64,000 nt of DNA from Anastatus disparis (lineage: Eukaryota; Arthropoda; Insecta; Hymenoptera; Eupelmidae): positions 682,001 to 746,000 of the forward strand of contig JAFFSR010000087.1 of the NCBI GenBank assembly GCA_017163975.1, written 5' to 3'. Below, piece after piece: positions 54,849-64,000 of the stretch. Position numbers and translations under genes: made by a program. Numbering within the stretch: position 1 is the first letter of the stretch; every line of letters begins with the position of its first letter. Below the pieces are notes generated by a model. It was not told where the DNA came from and made no database searches. It saw only the letters and a list, made by a program, of their open reading frames with translations.

Positions 54849-55945
54849 TTTAAAAGTGGTTATGTAGGGCTACTGGCGAAGGGTACCACTTTTATTGTTT
54901 AATTTTTCTTTATAAACAAAAAAAAACAACGCGCCATTGACAATACCTCGTTAAACTGATAAAAAAAATAAAAACTTCTACTTAAAACTTTCACAAGATA
55001 AACTCAAGACAACAAGAAAACAAATTTAAGCTCACCTGAAAGAAGAATCTTTTAGATGTAGGAAATTTTTTAATAAGTTTTTCTGACCAAGACAATCAAG
55101 ACAAAGTAAAATGTACTTTACTTTTAGGCAAATACAGCTTGGACCCAAAAAAAAGTAAGCTTAAATGTTGAAAGTAGAAGTTTTTTATTTTTTTTTGTCT
55201 CAGTATGGGTGGTGTGGAAAGTTGTCTAACGAACGTAGTTATTATTTGATAGTTAAAGAATAATAAAATCAATAATCTATAATATTATTAACTATGTATT
55301 AAATATATATTTCATTATATAGCCTTAAACAAGTATTTCATAAATATAATATTAAAAAACTTTTTTCTTAATAGTTTATATTTCAAATAAATAATTGACG
55401 TTTAAAAATAAAATAAAGAATCAATATATTTAAGATAGTTAAATACCAATATTTTTCATAACCAAATTTGGTCTCTAAAGTATTGGAGTCATCAAACAAG
55501 AAGATTTTATAAAAAAATATTGGTAAAATTTAAATATTTAATTAACGATATTTAAATAAACACTAAATGATTATGAATAGTGTATTAGGGACATGAGGGG
55601 TAGCAAGAGGGGTGACTTGGGTCGTGAGGGGGTGATTTGTGGACTGAGGGGTAGACTTGGGTAGGAGAGGGGTGACTGGGGTAGAGGGGAAAATCTTTTT
55701 TTTTAAAAAAAAAAGACATTTCAAGAGACATTTTTACGTTATTTTGAGGGGTGACTTTTGATTTTTTTGGAGGAGAAAAAAAAATGAGGGGTAGGAGTGA
55801 TGGGGTAGTAGTGGAAAGAGTGATAGTAGTGGTATAGAGAATGAGTAACAAATACAGTGATAAAATAAGGTAAATTCAGCTAAATTATCTGAGGGGGGGG
55901 GTGAGTGACGTACGAGGGATAGCAAGAGGAGTGACTTGTAAGGGA
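54849..55945 (-). repeat. Helitron-like 5' terminal region of copy B
   Basis: Inverted homologue of 18,430-19,340: AAATTTAAGCTCACCTGAAAG, TTTAGGCAAATACAGCTTGG, GGGTGGTGTGGAAAGTTGTC, then G-rich GAGGGGTGAC repeats (55,590-55,945). Position 54,866-54,890 also holds the GGCTACTGGCGAAGGGTACCA box seen in the 3' ends, so both ends of copy B carry it in inverted orientation. The end abuts a TA tract and one minisatellite unit. Confidence 0.7.
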
Positions 55946-55947
55946 CC

Positions 55948-55982
<35 letters not shown>

Positions 55983-56200
55983 ACGTTTCACGTCAACTCA
56001 CCTTACCAAAAAATAGAATTCGTCGAAAATCTGTGAAAATGTTCTATTAGGTACCCAAAAAATACAAAAAAAATTTTAGAGCTCCAGATCAAAGGGGTCA
56101 GGATTTAAACGTGATGGAATTTTTCGAATTTTCCAAATTTTTTGCTAAATAAATATTTTAATGAATTTTTTCCTCAAAAACTATCAATTTTTCGTTAAAA
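55946..56200 (+). repeat. Minisatellite unit plus dispersed repeat flank
   Basis: A TA run (55,951-55,979) and GGACGTTTCACGTCAACTC are followed by sequence homologous to 12,831-13,030. Confidence 0.6.
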
Positions 56201-56201
56201 C

Positions 56202-56591
56202 TTAAGAAGGGGCCGAACTATCTGTCTTTGTCTAATAGCGTTTTTCATCATTTATGTAAACACTATCCGGTATAACAAGAAAAAAATAGCAGCCCCCGCT
56301 AGATATTAGTATAATGAGTAAATTTTGTAATAACAACCAAATTTTTTCACTGCGTAGTTTTTGAATAATTAGAGACCTACCAAAAAAAGATAGGTTATAT
56401 TCTAGATTGCTAGTAGGTCTCTAATTAGTCAAAAACTACGCAGTGAAAAAATTTGGTTGTTATTACAAAATTTACTTATTATACTAATATCTAGCGGGGG
56501 CTGCTATTTTTTTCTTGTTATACCGGATAGTGTTAACATAAATGATGAAAAACGCTATTGGACAAAGACAGATAGTTCGGCCCCTTCTTAA
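56202..56591. mobile_element. TTAA-flanked foldback MITE (copy 3)
   Basis: TTAA at 56,202-56,205 and 56,588-56,591. Ends GAAGGGGCCGAACTATCTGT and its inverse; the arms are near-perfect reverse complements around about 56,395. CTGTCTTTGTCTAAT is shared with copy 2 in the same position, so the two belong to related families. Confidence 0.8.
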
Positions 56592-56789
56592 TAGAATACT
56601 TTTTCTTGGAAATTAGATGTAGAATTCACCTAAATTTTTGCAAATTATAATATACTGATTTTTATGCTTACTTGATCGATTTAAACATACTATTTAGTAT
56701 ATCTAAAAATCGAGCAGGTTAAATTGGCTTTTTAAAGTCTTATTTTTTTTGTTTTTTCATCAGGAAAAAATATACGAAGCCTCCAGTTG

Positions 56790-56847
<58 letters not shown>

Positions 56848-56989
56848 CCCATCGTAGGTCCCGTGATTTTTAACCCAATAACCCATGATAGGTCGTGAAA
56901 CGCGAGAGAGAGTGTATATATATATATATGTATATCCTTAGTACATTTAATTAAAAAGGAATTATCGAATTTTTAATTAATGACCTCGA
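56592..56989. other. Spacer with an (AG)25 microsatellite
   Basis: A pure AG run spans about 56,793-56,842, then a short TA run at 56,914-56,930. Nothing else was recognised. Confidence 0.6.
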
Positions 56990-57345
56990 ATTCACAAATC
57001 ATAATCAGAACTCACGCTCTTTCAATTTACAATTACATTTTTGTTTGTTATTTGAAATATATTTAATTAAAAATTCCATTTGAATTTTTAATTTAAGCCT
57101 TTTCAATTCACGATTACATTTTGATTTCTTAATGGAAATTCATTTAATTAAGAATTCCTTTTGAATTTTCAATTAAAGCCCTTTTAATTTACGATTACAT
57201 TTTGATTTTTTAATTGAAATTTATTTAATTAGGAATTCCTTTTGATTTTTTAATTAAAGCCTTTTCAATTCACGATTAGATTTTGATTTGTTAATTAAAA
57301 TATGTTTAATTATCAATCCAAAAGGAATTGTTAATTGAATAAACT
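56990..57345 (+). repeat. 81-bp tandem repeat, about 4.3 copies
   Basis: ACGATTACATTTTGATT recurs at 57,030, 57,111, 57,192 and 57,273 (81 bases apart). Each is preceded by CTTTTCAATTC and followed by TTTAATTAAGAATTCC. The units are rich in AATT palindromes. Confidence 0.85.
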
Positions 57346-57839
57346 TTAATTACGAATTCAAAAAGGACTTGTGAATTAAAATTTATTTAAAGCTCAAAAT
57401 GATTCAAATATTTGCAATCCAGTTTGGAATTCAAATATATTCATTAAATGTTAAATATCTTTCGTAAAATAAATGAATTTATGGTTTCTATAAAATAAAT
57501 TAATAATATCATAATTTACGCTTTTTACCAAAAGTATATATAACGGAATATTTCATCTTTTGAAAATTTTGAGCTAACTTCAGCAGATTTTCAGATTCAT
57601 TCTTATTTTTCACATTATAAAAATTACATTTAAAAATTTCGAGTATAAACTTCATTGTAGAACTGAGTCAGAAAAGTAAAATTTACAAATATCTGCAATG
57701 TATTGCTCATCCCAGGTACAGCTACACTAAATAAATGATTTTTTCAGCCCAGTTTAAAGAAATAATACCAGTCATAGATGAAGATAGGGAAAGCTAACCA
57801 AAGATCACCTCATCATTATTTTACTACAACTAAATATTT
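57346..57839. other. AT-rich, no feature recognised
   Basis: No gene, repeat or RNA signature was seen. Confidence 0.45.
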
Positions 57840-57850
57840 TATTGAAGACG

Positions 57851-58202
57851 TTTTATTTTATAAAGAAAAAGTTAATATATGAAAATATTGTCCTCTATAT
57901 GTTAACTTCTTTCATATGATGATATCGAGGGAACCTAACCCTGTTTCCGTATAATACATCACATTACGCTGGACTGTCTGACACACCATACCAAAAACTT
58001 TGACTACCGATTGATGGTTAGTCACTATTGTGACCAACAATCAACCTATATGCAATAAGGTCGGGTTTTTTAAGGGTCGGGATATAACGGCACATAAACT
58101 AATTTTCTTTCGAAAAAAAAATCAGAGGTACCTGGCCAAGATTCGAACCCATGCCCAACACGCCGTAGACAAGAGCTCTATCCGTTGCATCACCGCACTC
58201 CC
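57851..58202 (-). repeat. tRNA-derived SINE, copy 1
   Basis: Minus strand: a tRNA-like head with an A box near 58,170-58,195 and B box GGGTTCGAATC (58,140-58,150), a body shared with the other two copies (ATTGTTGGTCACAA, CAAAGTTTTTGGTATGG) and an A-rich tail at 57,851. TATTGAAG flanks both sides (57,840-57,847 and 58,203-58,210), a probable target duplication. Confidence 0.8.
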
Positions 58203-58210
58203 TATTGAAG

Positions 58211-60099
58211 TAGTTACTTTCTTAAATTCCTTTTATTCTTCTATGTAACATTAAACCAAATTTTTATTTTTTAATGTAAAATATTTTCCGGAAATATAGT
58301 TTATAACAAAAATGACGAAGAGAAGGTTCTTATTATTAATTAATGATTTTAATGTTTGTATTGATAAATTTCACTTATAAAATATAAATTTATTAACTCA
58401 TATGTGATCCTAATTGATATTTTGACCGTATTTAATATAGCTGTACCTATTAAATGTCACTTATTTATCAAACCATCATCTTTTGTTAGAATAATATAAC
58501 CTAAAGTATTCAAAGACCTAATTCGAAATGTGGATTCGTACAAAAATATGTTACGGATATTTGTAAATATTACTCTGACTTGATTACACAATTAAGTTTA
58601 CAACTAAAGATCTTGGATACTATTTATTAATGTAAATAATGCAAAGTCCGCAAGCTAAAACTAGCGCGAAACGTCTAAAAAATGAGTTTCTTTACATTTT
58701 TAGATATGATGCATCTTTGGGAAAAGTCTGAAAACTTCAGGCAATTACTTTTGTAGAGTACAAGTATTTTCGCTATAATTGGCCCTATACCGCATTTCTC
58801 GTTGAAATGAGAAATGTTTTAATTTAAAAAAATTTTTTTAGGTTATATATTGTTTAGCCTTTATGAAGAAACTTCATAAGATTTGTATGTACATTTTTGT
58901 TGTATACATGAATTTAATTAGATCTTTTCCCTCCAGATTCAGAGAAAAAATGTGAAAAAGTGATTTTTTCATGCTATGAATAGGGGAAAAGGGTAGAGTT
59001 CTATAAATATGACGATAATTATTCATCTTCTATCAAAAACAAAGTCGCAAGGTCAAACAAAAATTTCAGAGATTGGGAACTTTTGACTATCTTTACCAAG
59101 GTAACTTTAAATAAATTATTAGCATATTTTGATGCTGATAATTTAAGAGAGCCAGATGCCATTAAAAACTGAGAAAAAAAAACCTGTAAAATTTAATGTG
59201 AATAACTTATGTTTGAAATTAACCAATTCTATATGAGAATACATAGCATTTCAAACATTTTTCGTTCGAAAATATTTTCTTCATCTTAAGGATACTGTCT
59301 ACCTTGAAAACTATTTCTTTCATTATGTAATTTAATTAGTTTCCTTCTTTTTTATATTGAAATATACATTAAAATCATCAAGAAATTGCTGTACATAGTT
59401 TTAAATAGTGAATTTTATTCTAATGATTAAGAAATATATGTAAAAATTTAATGAAAATTAGGCTTTCTTTAAATGACTTCTGGCGATGAACTTTTCAATT
59501 TTCAGACATGCGGATGGAGATATATATTCAAATATACAAAATGAAGATAATTGTGGTGTAAAATTGTTCGAAGTCAAAAATAAGAAAATTTATAATCCAT
59601 TATAACAATTATTTATTTAATAAAATTATATTATCACATGTTTTATCTAGCAAAGTTTCAAAAAAGTATATTCGACCTTATCGGATTATAAATCTGCACT
59701 GCAATTTTGTTGTTAATATACGACTAAAGAAAAATATGAAATTTCAACTTGATTGGAACAATATTTCATCGCCAGAACTATTTTGAATTTAAGAAAATAA
59801 ATTAAATAATTAATTTTGAGAAAAACAACATTTTATGCAACAATTTTCAGAACATAATTTAGATGTTGAATTTATTTATTTCAATACTGAACACATCATT
59901 TTTCTTTTTCACTTGTACATTTTCTAATCTTCTTTACTCTTTCAACTCTTTTAGATTGGTCCTGAGGTCTAAAAAAATTATAATAATCAAAAGTCGTAAT
60001 ATTAAATGATTAGTTTTAATCTTACTGTAAAATTTTTTCATCTTACTGTATTTTTACAACCCATATTTAATTCACTAACAGTCATAATTACAGCAATTT
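58211..60099. other. AT-rich interval, no feature recognised
   Basis: About 1.9 kb with no significant open frame, no tRNA-like structure and no repeat shared with other parts of the window. Confidence 0.45.
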
Positions 60100-60974
60100 A
60101 TAATTTATTCTTTGATTGAAGAGTATCCTTGCTGCACTTTGACCAAATTATGTGATGAAGACTCATTAGCATTCTGCATGCCACCTCTTATACATCTTCG
60201 AAGCAACTCTACATTGCTGAATTTTTCATTTACAGGTCTGATGTATTCGATAACAAGATAATTTATTTTTGTTTTTGTACTAGTGTGACTGAGTGGCTTT
60301 TGTCCTTGTGGAACAGCTCTATAAACCAGATGAACCATCAATGTTTTGTTGACACGTACCACTGCTTTTATGTGTTTTTAACCACTCTTTGAATTCTTCG
60401 CTTTCAGGTTGCAATATCCTTTTTTTACTTTCACAAATAATGTATAAATAATGTATTTTGACAGAATCTCATAATCTATTACTAAACCGGTGCATAATTC
60501 AATGACAAAGCCTATACCATATAATGAGGTGAATCCTCGTTTCTGCCAAGTACCATCATACGTACATATATAGTCAATAATGCTATCATCATTAAGACTT
60601 TTATCTAAAGCTAAATAATGTTCACGTACCTTCTTTCTTGATTCTGATAACATTTCTTGCTTGAGTCTGTTATAGTCATTTATCACACTTTGCAATATTT
60701 TATAAAAAGTTTTTTTAGACATAACATTCATGCCCATACCCATACAAAATTTTTGTAAACCAGCATCACCTAATCCCATCATGATTACACTATCAATAAT
60801 TTTTTTGCTCACATTAAATGTTTTTTTTTCATCAACACATGGGCATGAATGAAATTCTTTTATAGTTTCTTCACTTTCACCGCATATAATATTTAGTTTT
60901 GTTGCAAGTTCATTCGACTCTAAGACTATAATACTAAGAGAATTTTGTTTACACATTGCACACTTCAGAAACAA
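60100..60974 (-). pseudogene. Mutator-like transposase domain protein, deleted and frameshifted
   Basis: The frame from 60,974 shows FLKCAMCKQNSLSI, NVSKKIIDSVIMMGLG and LQKFCMGMGMNVMSKKTFY. These are followed by the signature YDGTWQKRGFTSLYGIGFVIE and LVIDYEILSKY, the core of the insect Mutator-like transposase domain family. After the stop at 60,378 fragments in other frames give CQQNIDGSSG and then VELLRRCIRGGMQNANES, which lies far downstream in intact homologues. The middle, including the expected GDGDS block, is deleted. A possible N-terminal exon or start (MPKKKKL...) is near 61,100. No terminal inverted repeats were recognised. It is inactive. Confidence 0.8.
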
Positions 60975-61963
60975 AATTATTCAATTGTTTTTTTGTGCAC
61001 TAACACATATTCAAAACTTTCATCGTCATTTTGATCTTCGATCCAGCTTTTAATAAAATTTTGAATTTTTTTCTTGCTTGTAGTTTTTTCTTTTTAGGCA
61101 TTTAAATTTTTATGTTTTCATTTTATTTTTCTTGATTTTGCATTCCTCCTCTTTTTGTATTTTAAATTTTCGATGCGATTCATTGTTAGATGATCGATTT
61201 ACTATTTAAAAACATAAAATGGACATGAAAACAAATTTGTAGCTAAATATTCTGTTACAGTGTTATGTCAACAAATATAAACATATGCATAGAAGCGCAG
61301 AGCGAATACACAAACTGTATATCTATACAGTACTAATATACAGATATACTAATAATGTAAAAGCTGGGGGGATAACTTGCCTCAAAATATTGTACGCGTC
61401 TGTTTTTCTATAAACGTCTATATTCTTTGGTTATGTTTACATCTGTTCATATGCACTATAATATTTATTTTGATTAAGTCTCATTGCGGGAGTTACTTGA
61501 CTCATCACGTTATCTTCTTCTTCGTGCCGTTCAGTGAGTCGTTGTTTCAGCGTCCTATAAGATAAATCTCCTTTACACGCAGCAAGTGTTAATTTTATTA
61601 CTTTAATTAATAATAAATGAATAGAATTTATTTTTCCTAAAAGTATTATTGCTACATGCTTATTCACCTAATCCTGTTCTGAAATTTCTATCAGGTAATG
61701 TGTCTTTAAGGGTGAAATTGTTTGATTAAAAAGAGAATAATGGTGGCATTTTTCGTACACAGAGAGTGCCAGCGATTTATTTTCATTAAACCGAGTGTTT
61801 AGTTTTCATATATAATAAAAAAAGCAGCGGTAAGAAGTGAGACAGACTCGAGATCGCCTTTTTCAGCGTTCGCATCTTGCCATTTGCGAAGTTTTTCGAA
61901 AATTATAAGGCGAAACATTATTATGGAAAGTCCATTGTCTTCAACGAAACAATCATGCAGTCC
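60975..61963. other. Interval upstream of the Mutator-like pseudogene
   Basis: The first 130 bases may be the degraded 5' end of the transposase. The remainder shows only short frames (for example 61,437-61,667 on the minus strand) without recognisable content. Confidence 0.4.
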
Positions 61964-61977
61964 ACAGAAAAACGTAT

Positions 61978-62332
61978 TTTATTTTATTTTTTTTAAAGAT
62001 TAATATTTAAAGGATATTGCCCTTTATATGATTAACCTATTTTATATGATGAAGTCGAGGGAGTCTAGCCCGGTACCCGTTTAACACAATACATCAGGCT
62101 AGACAGTCAGACCCACCATACCGAAAACTTTGACTGCCGATGGATGGTCAGCCACTTTTGTGACCAACAATCAACCGATACTCAATGAGGTCGGATTTTT
62201 TAAGAGTCGCGATATGGGTAGCACATACACTAATTTTCTTTCGAAAAAAAGTCAGAGGTACCTGGCCAGGATTCGAACCCGTGCCCACCGCGTTGAAGGC
62301 AAGAGCTCTATCCATTACGCCACCGCGCTCCT
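61978..62332 (-). repeat. tRNA-derived SINE, copy 2, with 14-bp target duplication
   Basis: Same head and body as copy 1, with B box GGGTTCGAATCC around 62,269-62,280. A perfect direct repeat ACAGAAAAACGTAT flanks it (61,964-61,977 and 62,333-62,346). This is the clearest boundary of the family and defines a 355-bp unit with its A-rich tail at 61,978. Confidence 0.9.
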
Positions 62333-62346
62333 ACAGAAAAACGTAT

Positions 62347-63250
62347 GAAGTTAGCTGGATCGTCCCGTGATGATTTTTTTACCTTCACATTTTGCATAAA
62401 TTTAGAGGGAGAATGATTAAGTGCAGATAAATTTAAGACTAAATATGAAACAGTAAAGGGATCTTTTATGAAAAGAGAAAGAGTTAGTTGAAGCTATATT
62501 ATGAAAATGTTGGTTGAAAGTAAATTGTTTGAAATCTAGAAAAAATTAATAGAAAATTTAATAAAATTCATTAAATTAACAATAAAATAGATATGTAAGA
62601 TGAACGTTTAAAATCAACTTAGTAATATTAGTACAAGAACGGAAAAAGGCTAAAAGGATTTCTCTGATTTTGAGAATTTTTAGTAATTTCTTAACGTATT
62701 AAATTTTTAATTTCCTAGAACTAATAAGGGGGAGGTAGTAGAAGTCTCTTGAATTTCGACTTGAGAGCACGGGTGTCGTTAGTGCGCGCACACTGAAAGC
62801 ACAGTGGAAAAAAATTTGTAATTTTAACACACATAAGTGTTACAGATGAAACACAAATTTTTTTGTGTTAAAATTTACAAATTTTTTTTTGTGTAATTTT
62901 CAAAGTTAAAATTTTAACATAATAATTCATGGATAATACAATATTTTGAATAATAAAATTTGTAAATTTTTCATATTTATTTGTGTTTAAATATGATTGA
63001 AATGATGATTAGATATTAAATAATGACTCTCGTATTTCTTTCTGTTAATATATTAAAAAAAAGAGATAGATAAAGAAATATAAGAAAAAGGATAAAATGA
63101 TGGATGTTGGAGTGGATTAATAACATCATAGACAAACTAAACTCATTTGACAATATTACATTGCCGTTTAAAGGCGAACGTAAATGAATGATTACGAAAA
63201 GTGACGATCATTTTTTAATATAAGTATATTATATAAGTATAGAAATAAAG
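62347..63250. other. AT-rich interval with a possible MITE end near 62,800
   Basis: CACAGTGGAAAAAAATTTGTA near 62,801 followed by ACACACATAAGTGT and ACACAAATTTTTTTGTGTT is palindromic and MITE-like. A weak inverse match (AAAATTTTTTAATGTGTCTGTG) ends near 63,990. No target duplication was found. No gene was seen. Confidence 0.3.
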
Positions 63251-63635
63251 CCGGTTAGTGGCTCAGACGGTAGAGCGTTGGATTCTTAATCTCGGGGTTC
63301 ATAACATGTGCTTTGTTCTCAAACACACTTACGGAGAGAGCGTGGGGGCCAAGAGACTTTTTTTCAAAGAAAAATAGTGTATGTGCTAATAATATCGCGC
63401 AACTCTTGAAAAAAATCCGATCTCATTGGGTATCGGTTGATTGTTGATCACAAAAATGACTGACCATCGATCGGTAGTCAAAGATTTCGGTATGGTCATT
63501 CAGATGGGCTAGCCTGATGTAATGTGTTGAACGGGAACTGGACCAGAATCTATCTGATATCATCATATGAAAAAAGTTAATTATATAGAGGACAATATCT
63601 TCTATATTATTAACTTTACAAAAAAAAAAAAAAAA
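63251..63635 (+). repeat. tRNA-derived SINE, copy 3
   Basis: Plus strand: the head GTTAGTGGCTCAGACGGTAG..GCG holds an intact A box; the B box is altered (GGGGTTCATAAC). The body (ATCGGTTGATTGTTGATCACA, GTAGTCAAAGATTTCGGTATG) matches the inverse of copies 1 and 2. A 16-base poly(A) ends at about 63,635. Confidence 0.8.
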
Positions 63636-64000
63636 CACACTTATGAGCTCCGTCACTCATTAGCATCACAAATAGCATAAATACAGCGAAGTTAAAGAAG
63701 AAGGATAAAAGTATACAAATTCTTGGAATTGGCAGAAATAAAAATTTATAAACTAAAATTCACCTTGCATTTATGACATTTTTATTGCATATAATAATAA
63801 TAATAATGCTAATATGTAATTATTAAAAGTATGAGGTTATTTGAATAACTGAGTACACACATGATTGTAAAAATAAAAAACTCGGTGTGTTAATTCTACA
63901 AAAATTTTCGTGTTGATTTTAAAAGTACACAGAAATTTTTTAATTACAAGAATTTGACGAATTACACAAAATTTTTTAATGTGTCTGTGAAGGGCGAGTT
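63636..64000. other. Window end, AT-rich, no gene recognised
   Basis: Contains an ATAATAATAATAAT run near 63,790 and a low-complexity terminal stretch that may be one end of a MITE (see 62,347-63,250). Confidence 0.4.

Larger units (their letters stand above)
45529..55945 (-). mobile_element. Helitron/Helentron-like copy B, inverted relative to copy A
   Basis: On the minus strand: 5' region 55,945-55,000, helicase 53,790-52,636, a small ORF at 48,028-47,154 and the 3' end 45,915-45,529. The end carries a GGGGGGTTCCCCCC-type hairpin next to CTAG (45,526-45,543). Rep is missing. Later insertions are the Penelope pair (48,131-52,453), a MITE (47,293-47,760) and a TTAA foldback (53,968-54,364). 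Copies A and B therefore face each other tail to tail around the minisatellite. Boundaries come from inverted homology with copy A. Confidence 0.65.

Noticed and set aside
55585..55991. Minus-strand ORFs rich in Pro/Ser/His
   Set aside because: They arise from the GAGGGGTGAC repeats of the Helitron-like terminal region.
63251..63330. Functional tRNA gene
   Set aside because: The A box is good but the B box is altered and the acceptor stem cannot be closed. Body and poly(A) tail match the SINE copies, so it is a SINE head.

Overview
The window is AT-rich eukaryotic nuclear DNA packed with nested mobile elements. Protein signatures (an insect-type Polinton, an F-like env, Helitron2/Helentron-type Rep/helicase, a GIY-YIG Penelope element, a tRNA-derived SINE, a Mutator-domain transposase) point to an arthropod, most likely an insect and plausibly a hymenopteran. 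That taxonomic call is inference. The only trace of a host protein gene is a broken fragment resembling the largest RNA polymerase III subunit (11.27-11.6 kb).

1-11.2 kb: a decayed Polinton/Maverick (adintovirus-like) with its left end outside the window. All genes are on the + strand: DNA polymerase B, packaging ATPase, a small basic/hydrophobic protein, a PY-like protein, integrase with chromodomain, penton/minor capsid, a basic PX-like protein, major capsid, an unnamed Polinton-associated protein, an adenain-like protease and one further gene. The capsid cluster is intact, while the replication, integration and maturation genes are broken, often in homopolymer or TA runs. Three GC-rich hairpins sit between polymerase and ATPase.

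12.1-18.4 kb: a minisatellite, a near-perfect 1.7-kb palindrome, a 90-bp tandem repeat, a TTAA-bounded foldback element and a 1.08-kb Tc1/mariner-like non-autonomous element.

18.4-55.9 kb: two Helitron/Helentron-like copies in opposite orientation, meeting around a minisatellite at 44.8-45.5 kb. Copy A (+) keeps Rep and lacks helicase; copy B (-) keeps an internally deleted helicase and lacks Rep. Copy A's Rep is split by a 22.3-kb LTR element (21,597-43,895) with 1.9-kb near-identical LTRs, a Lys-type primer binding site and a CGTAT target duplication. That element has gag and part of env but no pol. It also has a 14-kb non-coding leader (possibly an intron) and an accessory ORF encoding an RRM plus C2HC finger repeats. 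Copy B carries an inverted pair of Penelope-like copies with a hammerhead-like motif, and a TA-flanked MITE that splits a 135-codon ORF.

55.9-64 kb: two TTAA foldbacks lie at 54.0 and 56.2 kb, followed by an 81-bp tandem repeat, three copies of one tRNA-derived SINE (one with a 14-bp target duplication) and a Mutator-domain transposase pseudogene.

The best candidate for something undescribed is the giant pol-less LTR element with its RRM/zinc-finger ORF. Nearly identical LTRs suggest recent movement, which would have required a polymerase supplied in trans.
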